Shown piece by piece: positions 24,944 through 35,550 of a stretch of DNA of 64,000 nt. The stretch is from Alistipes sp. (GTDB lineage Bacteria; Bacteroidota; Bacteroidia; Bacteroidales; Rikenellaceae). Made by a program: the position numbers and the translations under genes. Numbering within the stretch: the first letter of the stretch is position 1; the number at the start of each line of letters is the position of its first letter. The DNA lies in NCBI GenBank assembly GCA_017623505.1, contig JAGAOZ010000014.1, positions 1 to 64,000 on the forward strand. Reading direction: 5' to 3'. The notes beneath the pieces are model-generated. The model worked only from the letters and a program-made list of their open reading frames with translations, was not told where the DNA came from and searched no databases.

Positions 24944-27700
24944 ATGGAGTACAACTTTAAGCAGATTGAGACCAAATGGCAAAAGCGTTGGCAGGAGCAG
25001 AAAACCTACCGCGTGGAGGTCGATGAGAGCCGCCCTAAATTCTATGTCCTCGATATGTTCCCATACCCTTCGGGAGCGGGATTGCACGTAGGTCATCCTC
25101 TGGGCTACATCGCATCGGATATTTACTCACGATACAAGCGTCTGTGCGGGTTTAATGTCCTGCACCCTATGGGTTACGACGCATTTGGTCTGCCTGCCGA
25201 GCAGTACGCTATACAGACAGGTCAGCACCCTGCCGTAACAACCGAGCAGAACATCGCACGCTACCGCGAGCAGATGGATAAGATAGGTTTCTGCTACGAC
25301 TGGGAGCGCGAGGTACGCACCTGCGAGCCAGAGTATTACAAGTGGACACAGTGGGCGTTCCTGAAGATGTATGACCACTACTACTCTAATCTTACGTGCA
25401 AGGCTGAGCCTATTGCAGAGCTTGTCGCTCACTTTGCCCAAAAGGGAACAGAGGGCGTAGATGCGGCTTGCACAACACCTCAGAACTTCACTGCTGACGA
25501 GTGGGCAGCAATGAGCGAGGAGCAGAAGGAGGGTGTATTGCAGAACTATCGCCTGGCATATCGCGCCGACACGATGGTAAACTGGTGCCCTCAGCTGGGA
25601 ACGGTATTGGCTAACGACGAGGTGAAGGATGGACTCTCGGTGCGCGGCGGTTACCCCGTAGAGCAGAAGCGAATGAAGCAGTGGTCGCTGCGTGTGACAG
25701 CCTATGCACAGCGTATGTTGGACGGCATGGACTCATTGCAGTGGAGCGAGTCACTCAAGGAGATACAGCGTAACTGGATAGGTCGCTCGGAGGGAGCGCA
25801 GATGTTCTTCGACATCAAGGACTCGGAGCGTAAGTTGGAGATTTTCACTACACGTCCCGACACCATCTATGGCGTAACATTTATGGTTATCGCACCAGAG
25901 CACGAGTGGGTGGAGGAACTGACAACAGAGGAGCAGAGGGCTGCTGTGGAGGATTACATCGCACAGACAAAGAAACGCTCGGAGCGTGAGCGTATAGCCG
26001 AGACACATCGTGTGAGTGGCGTGAAGACAGGTTCTTACGCTATCAACCCATTTACGGGCAAGGCTATTCCTATCTACGTATCGGATTATGTATTGGCAGG
26101 CTACGGAACAGGTGCTATCATGGCCGTTCCTGCGCACGACTCACGCGACTACGCCTTTGCACGTCACTTCGGCTTGGACATAGTGCCTGTGGTAGAGGGC
26201 GGAAATATCGAGGTGGAGTCTTACGACGCTAAGGCGGGTAAGATGATAAACTCGGATATACTGAACGGTATGGATGTAAAGGAGGCTATACCGATGATGT
26301 TTGCCGAGGTGGAGAAGCGCGGCTTGGGTAAGAAGGTCATCAACTACCGCCTGCGCGACGCTATCTTCTCTCGTCAGCGTTACTGGGGCGAGCCATTCCC
26401 TGTATATTACAAGGGCGAGGTGGCATACCCTCTTACGGAGGAGGAGTTGCCTTTGGAGCTGCCTCCAATCGAGAACTTCGGTCCGACAGAGCAGGGCGAG
26501 CCACCATTGGCACGTGTAGCGGAGTGGAAGTCGAAGGAGGGTTATCCGCTGGAGCTCTCGACAATGCCTGGTTTTGCAGGCTCGTCGGCTTACTACCTGC
26601 GCTATATGGACCCACACAACGGCGAGGCACTTGTGGGCAAGCGCGAGAATGAGTATTGGCGTCAGGTGGACCTCTACATTGGTGGTATTGAGCATGCTAC
26701 GGGACACTTGATGTATTCGCGTTTCTGGAATATGTTCCTCTACGACTTGGGCTACGTGTGCGAGTCAGAGCCATTCAAGAAGTTGGTTAATCAGGGTATG
26801 ATTCAGGGTCGCTCAAACTTTGTGTATCGTATCGTGGGTACAAATAAGTTTGTGTCACTCGGTCTAAAGAACGACTACCAGACACAGGAGATTCACGTCG
26901 ATGTGAATATCGTAAAGAACGACCAGCTCGACACCGAGGCATTCCGCAAGTGGCGTCCGGAGTTTGCCGATGCAGAGTTTATTTTGGAGGATGGCAAGTA
27001 TATCTGCGGCTGGGCTATCGAGAAGATGTCAAAGTCGATGTTCAACGTGGTAAACCCAGACCATATCGTCGAGAACTATGGTGCCGACACATTGCGTATG
27101 TATGAGATGTTCCTCGGTCCATTGGAGCAGTCGAAGCCTTGGGATACCAACGGTATAGATGGCGTACATAAGTTCCTGCGTAAGCTGTGGCGTCTGTTCT
27201 ACGACCGCGAGGGCGCGTTCACTCTCAACAACGAGGAGCCTACACCAGCCGAGTTGAAGACACTTCACAAGACTATAAAGAAGATTCGCGAGGATATCGA
27301 GAACTTCTCGTTCAACACCTCTATATCGGCATTTATGATTTGTCTGAATGAATTGGGAGCTTGTCACAAGAGGGCTATTCTGGAGCCTCTGACAGTGCTT
27401 ATCGCCCCATTTGCTCCACACATCGCCGAGGAGTTGTGGGAGGCTATGGGACACGCCGAAACAATCTTCGATGCGGCATACCCCGTATGCGAGGAACAGT
27501 ACTTGAAGGAGAGTGCTTTTGAGTACCCTGTGATGGTCAATGGTAAGCTCCGCTTCAAGCAGAACTACTCGCTCAAGATGACGCCTGCGGAGATTCAGTC
27601 CGACATCGTGCAGACCGAGGGGGCGCAGAAGTGGCTTGAGGGCAAGGCACCTAAGAAGATTATCGTCGTACCGGGTAAGATTATCAACATCGTAATCTAA
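24944..27700 (+). CDS. leuS: Leucyl-tRNA synthetase
   Basis: The 918-residue class I synthetase charges tRNA-Leu. The HIGH-type motif is in [14 protein letters not shown] near residue 45 and the KMSKS motif in [10 protein letters not shown] near residue 697; the CP1 editing domain ([24 protein letters not shown]) lies between. I chose the ATG at 24944 (MEYNFKQIE); an in-frame TTG at 24905 overlaps the -7 box and cannot be translated. Length fits bacterial LeuRS. Confidence 0.97.
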   Translation: MEYNFKQIETKWQKRWQEQKTYRVEVDESRPKFYVLDMFPYPSGAGLHVGHPLGYIASDIYSRYKRLCGFNVLHPMGYDAFGLPAEQYAIQTGQHPAVTTEQNIARYREQMDKIGFCYDWEREVRTCEPEYYKWTQWAFLKMYDHYYSNLTCKAEPIAELVAHFAQKGTEGVDAACTTPQNFTADEWAAMSEEQKEGVLQNYRLAYRADTMVNWCPQLGTVLANDEVKDGLSVRGGYPVEQKRMKQWSLRVTAYAQRMLDGMDSLQWSESLKEIQRNWIGRSEGAQMFFDIKDSERKLEIFTTRPDTIYGVTFMVIAPEHEWVEELTTEEQRAAVEDYIAQTKKRSERERIAETHRVSGVKTGSYAINPFTGKAIPIYVSDYVLAGYGTGAIMAVPAHDSRDYAFARHFGLDIVPVVEGGNIEVESYDAKAGKMINSDILNGMDVKEAIPMMFAEVEKRGLGKKVINYRLRDAIFSRQRYWGEPFPVYYKGEVAYPLTEEELPLELPPIENFGPTEQGEPPLARVAEWKSKEGYPLELSTMPGFAGSSAYYLRYMDPHNGEALVGKRENEYWRQVDLYIGGIEHATGHLMYSRFWNMFLYDLGYVCESEPFKKLVNQGMIQGRSNFVYRIVGTNKFVSLGLKNDYQTQEIHVDVNIVKNDQLDTEAFRKWRPEFADAEFILEDGKYICGWAIEKMSKSMFNVVNPDHIVENYGADTLRMYEMFLGPLEQSKPWDTNGIDGVHKFLRKLWRLFYDREGAFTLNNEEPTPAELKTLHKTIKKIREDIENFSFNTSISAFMICLNELGACHKRAILEPLTVLIAPFAPHIAEELWEAMGHAETIFDAAYPVCEEQYLKESAFEYPVMVNGKLRFKQNYSLKMTPAEIQSDIVQTEGAQKWLEGKAPKKIIVVPGKIINIVI

Positions 27701-27724
27701 GCGGTACTTACTGATATAAGAGAA

Positions 27725-27762
27725 GAGAGGCTGTCGCAACATTGTTTGTCGGACAGCCTCTC
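27725..27762 (+). terminator. Terminator hairpin after leuS
   Basis: A perfect 11-bp stem (GAGAGGCTGTC / GACAGCCTCTC) with a 16-nt loop; the T run is poor. It shares the GGCTGTCGCAAC word with the hairpin at 18985 and may also serve the converging ALDH transcript. Confidence 0.7.
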
Positions 27763-27775
27763 CCGTTTAATATCT

Positions 27776-29158
27776 TTATAAGAAGTGCTTTATCAGTTTG
27801 AATAGCTTGTAAGGCATATAGCGGAACGGAATATCGAACTTGCGTGGCGAAACGACAACAGCTCGGCGATGCGAGAAGGCATCAAACGACAGACGGCCGT
27901 GATAAGCACCCATACCAGAGTTGCCTACGCCGCCAAATGGCAGATTCTCGTTGGCAATGTGCATAATGGTATCGTTGATACAAGCTCCGCCCGAGGTAGT
28001 ACGACCGATAACCTTCTCTCCGCGCTTTGGCTTACCAAAATAGTACAATGCAAGTGGTTTCTCTCGCTGACGCATCTCACGCACAACATCCTCCACATCG
28101 TCAAAGCACAAGACAGGCAACACAGGACCGAAAATCTCCTCCTGCATAACAGGCGACTCCCAACCCTCGACACCAAGCAGTGTAGGCTCGATAAATCGCT
28201 CTGCAGCATCCACCTCACCGCCATAGAGCACCTCGCCACAGCCCATATAGCCCGCAACACGCTCAAAAGCACGGTCATTGACCAAGCGAACGTAATGACG
28301 GCTGGAGCGAATATCTTTGCCATACATTCGACGGATAGCCTTACCGAACTGCTCGACAAACTTCTCCTTGAGCGAAGAGTGAATCCACACAAAATCGGGA
28401 GCAATACAGGTCTGGCCCGCATTCAGGCACTTACCCCACGCAATACGGCGCGCCGCAATCTTCACATCGGCACCCTTATCGACAATACAAGGGCTCTTGC
28501 CACCAAGCTCCAGCACAACAGGCGTAAGGTGCTTCGAGGCAGCCTCCATAACAACTCTGCCCAAAGCCGGCGAGCCTGTGAAGAAGATGGTGTCCCAACG
28601 CTGCTCCAAAAGGGCTTTATTCACATCACGGTTGCCCTGCACGGCAGCTACATACTCCTCATCGAAGGTCTGGGCAATCATATCCGAAAGCACCTGCGAC
28701 ACCGTAGGCACATAAGGCGAAGGCTTCAACAGAGCTGTACAACCCGCAGAAATAGCTCCCACAAGTGGATTGAGCAACAGTTGCACAGGATAGTTCCAAG
28801 GGGCAATGATAAGAGCACAACCCAGAGGCTCCGACACAACGTAGCTCTTCGAGGGCATCATCTTCAAAGGTGTAGAGCACTTCTCGCCACGCATCCAACC
28901 CTTGAGGTGGCGTATATGGTTCTTAACCTCGCCCTCGACGATACTCAACTCGGTGAGCACTGCCTCCTGCTCCGACTTATGCAAATCACTCCACAAGGCG
29001 TCGCAGAGTGGGCGATGCCAATGCTTGAGCGCACGACGGAATTTGCGCAGTTGCTCCAAGCGAAACTCATACGAGAGGGTTGCTTCGGAGTTGAAAAATG
29101 CTCGTTGCTGCTCCGCCAAAGCGGAGATTTTCTCTTTTGATGTATTCTCTATTGCCAT
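27776..29158 (-). CDS. Aldehyde dehydrogenase (class 3-like)
   Basis: The 460-residue enzyme oxidises aldehydes with NAD(P). Catalytic Cys251 (NAGQTC), general base Glu217 (LELGGKSP) and Asn122 (APWNYP) are present. The length and a hydrophobic C-terminal end (FRYMPYKLFKLIKHFL) resemble class 3/fatty-aldehyde dehydrogenases that associate with membranes. The SDR gene lies 5 bp upstream; the two may oxidise an alcohol and then its aldehyde, a plausible but unproven pairing. Confidence 0.93.
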   Translation of the reverse strand: MAIENTSKEKISALAEQQRAFFNSEATLSYEFRLEQLRKFRRALKHWHRPLCDALWSDLHKSEQEAVLTELSIVEGEVKNHIRHLKGWMRGEKCSTPLKMMPSKSYVVSEPLGCALIIAPWNYPVQLLLNPLVGAISAGCTALLKPSPYVPTVSQVLSDMIAQTFDEEYVAAVQGNRDVNKALLEQRWDTIFFTGSPALGRVVMEAASKHLTPVVLELGGKSPCIVDKGADVKIAARRIAWGKCLNAGQTCIAPDFVWIHSSLKEKFVEQFGKAIRRMYGKDIRSSRHYVRLVNDRAFERVAGYMGCGEVLYGGEVDAAERFIEPTLLGVEGWESPVMQEEIFGPVLPVLCFDDVEDVVREMRQREKPLALYYFGKPKRGEKVIGRTTSGGACINDTIMHIANENLPFGGVGNSGMGAYHGRLSFDAFSHRRAVVVSPRKFDIPFRYMPYKLFKLIKHFL

Positions 29159-29163
29159 AGTTT

Positions 29164-29970
29164 TTATGCTTTTCTGCCTGTAAAGTTATCCATTGTTGAG
29201 TAAACGCCCAACATTTTTGCAAAAACATCGAACCAGCGCAGTGGCAAGATGGCTTGACAAATGCGGATAAAATGGTAACCAAGAGGTGTGCCAAGCATAA
29301 TTTTATTGCGCTCAATAGCGCGCAAGACCTTACGTGCCACCTTCTCGGGCTTCAAGATAGGCAGAAAGCGTGACTGCACACCCTCGAACATACCTGTACT
29401 TATATAATAAGGCATAACGGTAGTTACTCGCACCCTACTCTTCGACTCCTGCAGCTCGATACGCATAGACTCCGACCAACCGATAGCTGCCCACTTACTC
29501 GCCGCATAGACCGACATACGTGGGTTGGCAATGAGTCCCGCCGCAGAGGCTATATTACAGATGTGGCCCTCGTTGCGGGCAATCATTGCGGGCAAGAACT
29601 CGCGCGCCACATACATCGGAGCCAAAGCATTGACCGCCATGGTAAGGTCAATATCTTTGAGCGACTGCTTATCGAAGGTCGCATTACCACGCACAATACC
29701 GGCGCAGTTAATAAGCACATCAACCTCGATACCCTCCTGCTGCATCTGCGCATGAGTAGCGGCAATCTGCTCCGCCGAGGTAACATCGACCTGAAAAGTG
29801 TATAGCTTGCCAAGCGAAGAGAACTCCTCAACAACGGCATCCATATTTGACTGATTAACATCCCACACAACAACGGCGCGGGCACCCTTCTCCAAAGCCA
29901 TGCGGCACATCAGACGACCTATGCCTGAGGCTCCGCCGGTGATTAGTAGTATTTTGTTTTGTAGCTTCAT
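29164..29970 (-). CDS. Short-chain dehydrogenase/reductase
   Basis: The 268-residue protein has the cofactor glycine motif TGGASGIG (11-18), NCAG at about 88 and the catalytic YAASK; Asp37 at the end of the second strand (VVVWDVNQ) favours NAD over NADP. The C-terminal part (PLGYHFIRICQAILPLRWFD) is hydrophobic, as in membrane-associated SDRs acting on retinoid or lipid substrates. First gene of the SDR-ALDH pair. Confidence 0.9.
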   Translation of the reverse strand: MKLQNKILLITGGASGIGRLMCRMALEKGARAVVVWDVNQSNMDAVVEEFSSLGKLYTFQVDVTSAEQIAATHAQMQQEGIEVDVLINCAGIVRGNATFDKQSLKDIDLTMAVNALAPMYVAREFLPAMIARNEGHICNIASAAGLIANPRMSVYAASKWAAIGWSESMRIELQESKSRVRVTTVMPYYISTGMFEGVQSRFLPILKPEKVARKVLRAIERNKIMLGTPLGYHFIRICQAILPLRWFDVFAKMLGVYSTMDNFTGRKA

Positions 29971-30021
29971 AATATAACTGATTTTTTAGCCAAGACTCTA
30001 TCCCGACTAATTTTCACACGA

Positions 30022-30029
30022 CAAAAGTA
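30022..30029 (-). promoter_or_regulatory. Possible -7 box of the SDR-ALDH operon
   Basis: TACTTTTG on the minus strand matches TAnnTTTG, 52 bp before the start codon; no clear -33 element was found at the right distance. Confidence 0.4.
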
Positions 30030-30135
30030 ACACTTTTTCGGCTCTGATTGTTTCATCAAAGAGATTTTTGGGATAAGAGGGATACAAATGTGGCTAAAAG
30101 CGACAAAAGGCGAGTTTTGGGTGGCGAGTGGGGAT

Positions 30136-30171
30136 AAAAAATGCTGTCCCGACGAATTCGCCAGGACAGCA
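30136..30171 (-). terminator. Terminator of the MFS transporter gene
   Basis: On the minus strand an 8-bp stem (TGCTGTCC / GGACAGCA) with a 14-nt loop is followed by six T. Confidence 0.85.
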
Positions 30172-30202
30172 CCTTAATTATCTGAAGTTGTATAACAAGT
30201 GA

Positions 30203-31855
30203 TTACTCGGTAGGAATATCCTTGTTTACATTCTTCGAGCCAATCAATGCGTAGAAGAGCATATAAGCCAAACCAGCTGCAACCAACCAGTAGCTTACAA
30301 GGTAGTCACCTGTGAAATCAACAATCCAGTTCTGTACGAATGGGAGAATACCACCACCGCAAACAAGTGCCATAAAGATACCTGATGCCTTCTCGGTGTA
30401 CTTACCCAAGCCCTCAACTGCGAGGTTGAAGATACCACCCCACATAACTGATGTACACAAACCGCACAATACCAACAGAGCAGCATTAATTGGAACCAAT
30501 GCCATACCGAAGCCCTCGGTGCCCTTGAATACTGGGAGATTAACTGTAATTGCAGGGTCGAGGAAGATTGCACCACCTACCAAGCAAATACCCAAAATAG
30601 ATGCAAATGAGAGCATCTTACGTGCAGAGAAACGTGCACCTAAAGCAGCACCCAACAGACGGCCTACCAACATAAGCAACCAATAAGTAGCTGTTACAGT
30701 ACCTGCGATAGCCTCAACAATACTACCCTTATCAGCCTTTGGCTTCTCAGTAGCAGGAGCCTCAACAGGGGCACCGTCTGCCTCAGCAATAACATCAGTT
30801 GTCTCCTCAACAGGAACTGCCTCCTCAACAGGAGTTACTTCCTCTGTTGCAGGAGTAGGAGGAACATCACCATCCTGAGTTGGAGGAACTAAAGCTTGCT
30901 TCTTCTCGCACTTCTCGCAATCCTCCTTACCGCAGCACTCTTTACCCTCTGGTTTCTGGCACTCACCTGTGCACTCAGTCTTATCGCAATTCTCCTTGTT
31001 GCACTCTGCCTTCTTCTCGCAGCACTCATCCTTGTCGCACTCAGCATCGGCTACAACCAACTCTTTCTTAGGCTCCTGAAGACCACCATTCTGCAACCAC
31101 TTCTGCAATACGTTAGGAATACCTACCTCAACACCTACATAGATGAAGATACAAGCAGCACCCAATACAAAATGGCGGAATGACATAGGGCCATACTTCG
31201 ACTTCTCGCCCTTAACCTCAGCCTTACGCTCGTTCTCTGGGATGTTAGTAAGCAGAATAACGATAAATGCCAAAGCGAAGATAGCAAGTGCAAGATACAT
31301 CAATGGGAATACGTCGCTGATGACAGCGTTCTTGATACCGTTAGGAATCAAAATACCTGTCAGGAAGATACAAGCTGTACCCATCAATGAGTTGAACGAA
31401 CCACCCACCTGGATAAGCTGGTTACCACGGTTACCACCGCCACCGAGTTTATTCAACATAGGGTTAACAACGATGTTGAGCATACACATAGAGAAACCTG
31501 CTACGAATGCACCAACGAGATATTCTCCGAATGGCAACAGAGGCATACCCTCAACACTCAACATACCAGAGATAGTCTGGATACCTACGCCGACGAAACC
31601 TACGATAACAGCTGCCAAAGCGGTCTTCTTGTAACCGTACTTCTGAAGCATATTACCCGCAGGAATACCCATAAAGGCATAAGCGATAAAGTTCATCAAT
31701 ACACCAAGTGTACCCATCCAGTTAGGAATAGTAAACTGGTTCTTCAAAATATCACCCATAGGTGATGCAAGGTTAGTAACGAACGAGATCATTCCGAACA
31801 AGAGAATCATCACGATAATCGCCAACACATTACCTTTTTGTTTTGTAGTACTCAT
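30203..31855 (-). CDS. FHS-type sugar MFS transporter with a cysteine-rich insert
   Basis: The 550-residue protein has the twelve-helix layout of the FHS (fucose/glucose-galactose) MFS family, with GFVGVGIQTISGM, NPMLNKLGGGGNRGNQLIQ and MWGGIFNLAVEGLG segments. It is over 100 residues longer than usual because of an insert between helices 7 and 8. Residues 272-317 contain eleven Cys, including two CC pairs, among Lys/Glu/Asp; residues 320-375 are a Pro/Glu/Val-rich spacer. By the normal MFS topology (positive 6-7 loop inside) this insert faces the periplasm. It looks metallothionein-like and may bind metal or form disulfides. The reading frame is unbroken and codon use matches the rest. Substrate unknown. 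Confidence 0.85.
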   Translation of the reverse strand: MSTTKQKGNVLAIIVMILLFGMISFVTNLASPMGDILKNQFTIPNWMGTLGVLMNFIAYAFMGIPAGNMLQKYGYKKTALAAVIVGFVGVGIQTISGMLSVEGMPLLPFGEYLVGAFVAGFSMCMLNIVVNPMLNKLGGGGNRGNQLIQVGGSFNSLMGTACIFLTGILIPNGIKNAVISDVFPLMYLALAIFALAFIVILLTNIPENERKAEVKGEKSKYGPMSFRHFVLGAACIFIYVGVEVGIPNVLQKWLQNGGLQEPKKELVVADAECDKDECCEKKAECNKENCDKTECTGECQKPEGKECCGKEDCEKCEKKQALVPPTQDGDVPPTPATEEVTPVEEAVPVEETTDVIAEADGAPVEAPATEKPKADKGSIVEAIAGTVTATYWLLMLVGRLLGAALGARFSARKMLSFASILGICLVGGAIFLDPAITVNLPVFKGTEGFGMALVPINAALLVLCGLCTSVMWGGIFNLAVEGLGKYTEKASGIFMALVCGGGILPFVQNWIVDFTGDYLVSYWLVAAGLAYMLFYALIGSKNVNKDIPTE

Positions 31856-31898
31856 AAAAAATAACTTTAGATTGGTTTATTAAAAAATTAGTTGTTGT

Positions 31899-32909
31899 TT
31901 ACTTGTTTCTCTCAACGACATAGGCGCACAGATTGACCAATGCCGAACGATATGGAGAGTCCTCATATTGCGAAAGAATCGCGACGGCTCTATCCACATA
32001 TCGCTGCATGGTACGCGCTGCCATAGCCGCACCTCCCGTAGCTTCAACAATGTTTTGAATATAATCAACCGACTCCTCGTCGGTAGCACACATCTTCAGA
32101 CGACGCAAAATCTCTGCCCGTTCAGCCTCATCGCACTGCTCCAAGACCTCAATCAGAGGCAGAGTAATCTTACCCTCGCGCAGATCGTTATTGGCAGGCT
32201 TACCCGTCTGAGCCGAGCGTGAATAGTCCAAAATATCGTCCTGAATCTGGAACGCCATACCCAATGCCTCGCCAAAGCGACGCATCTGCGAGACATCCTC
32301 ACGCGAAGCCATAACCGAAACAGCTCCCGCCGAAGCACTGATACTGAGCAGGCTCGCCGTCTTCTTATAGATAATCTCCAGATAGTCCTGACGCGTAGTA
32401 TCCACCTCGCGGGCGTGCTGACCTTGCAACACCTCTCCCTCGCACAGCGTAGTCACAGCACCAATGATATGCGACACCAAATCGTACTGCGCACTCTGCA
32501 TACCTGCTGACATAGCCTTCGCCAAGATGTAATCTCCGACCAACACAGCGTTACGCGACTGCCACAGAGCATTGACCGACGGCTTACCGCGACGAGAGTC
32601 GGCATTGTCGATAATATCGTCGTGGATGAGTGATGCTGTATGCAACATCTCGACCATCATAGCGGCCAAGTAGGTACGCTTCGAACAGTTGCGCTCGCCC
32701 TCAACCCACTGACGCTTATTGGCAGCCGAACAGAGTGCCGCACAAAGCATAACAATCATCGGACGGACGCCCTTACCTCGTGTAGCCATAACGTGAGAAA
32801 GCATCTGATTCATCAGATGCCCGTCAGCCTGAAACTGCCCCTCCAAAAACTCACCAAAAGCCTCCAAATCAGCAGCTATCGGGGTACGTATTGATTCGAG
32901 AGTAACCAT
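31899..32909 (-). CDS. ispB: Polyprenyl diphosphate synthase
   Basis: The 336-residue trans-isoprenyl synthase makes a long-chain isoprenyl diphosphate, probably for menaquinone. Both Asp-rich motifs are present: LIHDDIIDNADSRRG and QIQDDILDY. I took the ATG at 32907-32909 (MVTLESIRTP); the longer open frame to 33068 would overlap the divergent gene and lacks family similarity. The -7-like TATATTTG lies just upstream. Product chain length (hence the symbol) is inferred from family only. Confidence 0.9.
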   Translation of the reverse strand: MVTLESIRTPIAADLEAFGEFLEGQFQADGHLMNQMLSHVMATRGKGVRPMIVMLCAALCSAANKRQWVEGERNCSKRTYLAAMMVEMLHTASLIHDDIIDNADSRRGKPSVNALWQSRNAVLVGDYILAKAMSAGMQSAQYDLVSHIIGAVTTLCEGEVLQGQHAREVDTTRQDYLEIIYKKTASLLSISASAGAVSVMASREDVSQMRRFGEALGMAFQIQDDILDYSRSAQTGKPANNDLREGKITLPLIEVLEQCDEAERAEILRRLKMCATDEESVDYIQNIVEATGGAAMAARTMQRYVDRAVAILSQYEDSPYRSALVNLCAYVVERNK

Positions 32910-32941
32910 CGTGGAAATCGTGTATAACGCTCTTAACATTG

Positions 32942-32949
32942 CAAATATA
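32942..32949 (-). promoter_or_regulatory. -7 box of the polyprenyl synthase gene
   Basis: TATATTTG on the minus strand, 32 bp before the start; the -33 element is not clear. Confidence 0.5.
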
Positions 32950-32992
32950 GTAATTTTTCGCAACAAGAGATGGAAAACGGAATGTTTTTTCG

Positions 32993-33000
32993 TAACTTTG
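32993..33000 (+). promoter_or_regulatory. -7 box of the YfhO-like/ftsX operon
   Basis: TAACTTTG ends 21 bp before the ATG at 33022; no good -33 element is visible. It is divergent from and 43 bp away from the synthase box. Confidence 0.5.
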
Positions 33001-33021
33001 GCACATAAAACTGCGAAGATA

Positions 33022-35550
33022 ATGAATAACAAAGCGACTTTTATCGAAAGAGTAACCCAAATAGCCAAAGGTGCAATATTCCCGATAGGGGCAATAGCAC
33101 TGTTTCTGGGTGTTTCGATGCTATACTTCCTACCACAATATCAAGACAAGGCTCTTGTGCAGCACGATGTAGTGCAGTATCAGGGTATGTGTCACGATAT
33201 AATGGAGAATCGTGAGGCGACAGGCGAGGATGCTCAATGGACCGGAAATATGTTCGGTGGAATGCCCGCAACGCTGATTAATATCGAATATCCGTCACAG
33301 ATGGTCAAGAGCTACGTCGGTGGCGTGGTAAATTGGGTGGACAACCCTACGGCCTTCATATTCTTTGCGATGGTGGCGATGTGGATTACTACGCTACTGT
33401 TCGGAATGAAACGCTGGGTGGGAGTGATAGCTGCTCTTGCCTACGGACTCTCGACATACACGATACTGATTATCGGAGCGGGACATATAACCAAGATATG
33501 GGCAATGGTCTACGCGCCGATGATGGTCGGAGCGGTCTACTACACCCTGCGCCGCAATATGTGGATAGGTGCTGCGCTGACGGCACTCTTCACCTCGCTG
33601 GAGATAGGAGCTAACCACCCACAGATAACATATTACTTTGCGGTGGCGATGGCGGCACTGTGGATTAGCGAGGGAGTATACGCCATAAAGGAGCGCAGGA
33701 TAGTGAATTGGCTGAAACGCACGGCACTACTTATCGTAGCGGGACTCTTTGCCATAGGCTCCAACTTCTCGCCTCTGTGGCAGACCTTGCAGCACCAAAA
33801 GGAGACTACACGCGGTGGCTCGGAATTGGCGACAGCCGAGGGCGAGGACAAGGGCTTGGATTTGGAGTATATGACCCGCTGGAGCTACGGCAAAGCCGAG
33901 AGTTTCAATATGTTGGTGCCAAACTATATGGGTGGCTCGTCAAGTCACGACTACAAAGACAACCCTGAAGTACAGGCAGAGATTGAGAAGGCGGGATTCT
34001 ACGGATGGTCACAATATTATGGCGACCAGCCGGGTACTGCTGGCCCTACATATCTGGGAGCGGCAGTGATACTGCTTGCTCTGTTGGGAATAATCGTCCT
34101 GCCCAACCGACATAAATGGTGGATTGTTGCAACATGCGGCATTGCGCTACTCTTTGCTTGGGGAAACAATATTATGTGGCTTACCGAGCTACTCTACAAA
34201 TATCTGCCTCTGTATGATAAGTTCCGCGTGCCGGCAACAGCTTTGGTTGTCCTGCAATGGGCTGTACCGCTGTTGGCTGCCGGAGCCGTAGCATATATCA
34301 TAAAAAATCACGACACGGAGCAAAAAAGGTTGCGTCGAGCACTCTATTGGGCGACGGGTATTGTCGGAGGTATACTGCTGATATTTGCCGTAGCAGGTCC
34401 TATCTTCCACGATGCGGGCAGAGAGAACACCCAGGAGTTGATTACCAAGCAATTTGGAGCAGAACTCGAGGCACAGATTCCTGATTCATTCTACGACACG
34501 CTGACCGAGGCGCGCGAGCAGGCTCTGCAAGCAGATGCGTTGCGCTCTCTGATATTTGTCATCCTAACGGCGGCAATAGTTTGGCTCTACATACAGCGCA
34601 AGCAGGACAAAGCCATCGGTAAGTATATCTTATGCGCATCGCTGGCACTACTCATTACCGCCGACCTTTTTGCTGTCGATAAACGCTACTTGGCAGAGAA
34701 GGAGTTTAAGCCGGTTCAAGATACCACGATTCAACCAACGGCGGCCGACAGATATATAATGCAGAACAATAGTGATGGAGCGCGAGTGCTCAACATCACC
34801 GTTTCGCCTTTCAACGATGCAACGACATCCTATTTCCATCGCTCGATAGGTGGTTATCACGGAGCTAAGTTATCACGTTATCAGGACCTTATAACATATC
34901 AGCTCGGTCCGATAGAGCAGAGTTTACTCTATTGCAGCGACGAGGAGTTTTACGACAATCTCTATGAGGCCATCTACAACCCCGTACTCAATATGCTTAA
35001 CGTGAAGTATATCATTGCCGGACCGGAGGCAGAGCATGTTGTAGAGCGTGAGAATCCGCTGGGAAATGCATGGTTTGTCGATTCGGTATATCGCGTTGAG
35101 AACGCCTCAGAGGAGATGATTGTACTCTTAGACCCTCGTTTCGACCCTGAGACAATGGTTGTGGTGGGCGAGAAGTATGCACCTGAGCAAGATTTCTACC
35201 ACGCGATAGGAGAGGTGAAGCTCACAAAGTATCAACCTAACAACTTGGTCTACACAGCCTCATCGACAGGGGGCGACGGATTGGTTGTCTTCTCGGAGAT
35301 ATTTACCGAACAGGGTTGGACGGTAAAAATAGACGGCAAGGAGGCTGAGCCGCTCAGAGTGAACTACGTACTGCGTGCGGTAGAAGTGCCTGAAGGAGAG
35401 CACACCATCGAATGGAGCTATCGCGCACCAAACTGGGAGGCAACCGAGGGCGTTTCATTCAGCTTCTCGCTGATAATACTATTGAGCTGCGTGGCGGCAC
35501 TAATCTATTACATCATATCACATGAACGACGACAAGAGAATAAAGCGTAA
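33022..35550 (+). CDS. YfhO-family membrane protein (GT-C-like)
   Basis: The 842-residue protein has a cytoplasmic N-terminus, about twelve transmembrane helices and a C-terminal extracytoplasmic domain (about 590-815), then a final helix. An Asp near the first loop (VQHDVVQYQGM) sits where GT-C glycosyltransferases place their catalytic acid. YfhO proteins are linked to glycosylation of lipoteichoic acid in Firmicutes; in Bacteroidetes the acceptor is unknown. I started at ATG 33022 (MNNKATFIERV) rather than the longer frame at 32911, which would run through the promoter. The last 29 bp overlap ftsX. Confidence 0.88.
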   Translation: MNNKATFIERVTQIAKGAIFPIGAIALFLGVSMLYFLPQYQDKALVQHDVVQYQGMCHDIMENREATGEDAQWTGNMFGGMPATLINIEYPSQMVKSYVGGVVNWVDNPTAFIFFAMVAMWITTLLFGMKRWVGVIAALAYGLSTYTILIIGAGHITKIWAMVYAPMMVGAVYYTLRRNMWIGAALTALFTSLEIGANHPQITYYFAVAMAALWISEGVYAIKERRIVNWLKRTALLIVAGLFAIGSNFSPLWQTLQHQKETTRGGSELATAEGEDKGLDLEYMTRWSYGKAESFNMLVPNYMGGSSSHDYKDNPEVQAEIEKAGFYGWSQYYGDQPGTAGPTYLGAAVILLALLGIIVLPNRHKWWIVATCGIALLFAWGNNIMWLTELLYKYLPLYDKFRVPATALVVLQWAVPLLAAGAVAYIIKNHDTEQKRLRRALYWATGIVGGILLIFAVAGPIFHDAGRENTQELITKQFGAELEAQIPDSFYDTLTEAREQALQADALRSLIFVILTAAIVWLYIQRKQDKAIGKYILCASLALLITADLFAVDKRYLAEKEFKPVQDTTIQPTAADRYIMQNNSDGARVLNITVSPFNDATTSYFHRSIGGYHGAKLSRYQDLITYQLGPIEQSLLYCSDEEFYDNLYEAIYNPVLNMLNVKYIIAGPEAEHVVERENPLGNAWFVDSVYRVENASEEMIVLLDPRFDPETMVVVGEKYAPEQDFYHAIGEVKLTKYQPNNLVYTASSTGGDGLVVFSEIFTEQGWTVKIDGKEAEPLRVNYVLRAVEVPEGEHTIEWSYRAPNWEATEGVSFSFSLIILLSCVAALIYYIISHERRQENKA

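Noticed and set aside
27869..29140. A 423-codon open frame antisense to the aldehyde dehydrogenase
   Set aside because: It mirrors the ALDH gene, has no family features, and its composition follows the shadow of the real frame.
32910..33068. A 53-codon N-terminal extension of the polyprenyl synthase
   Set aside because: It would overlap the divergent YfhO-like gene and the promoters of both.
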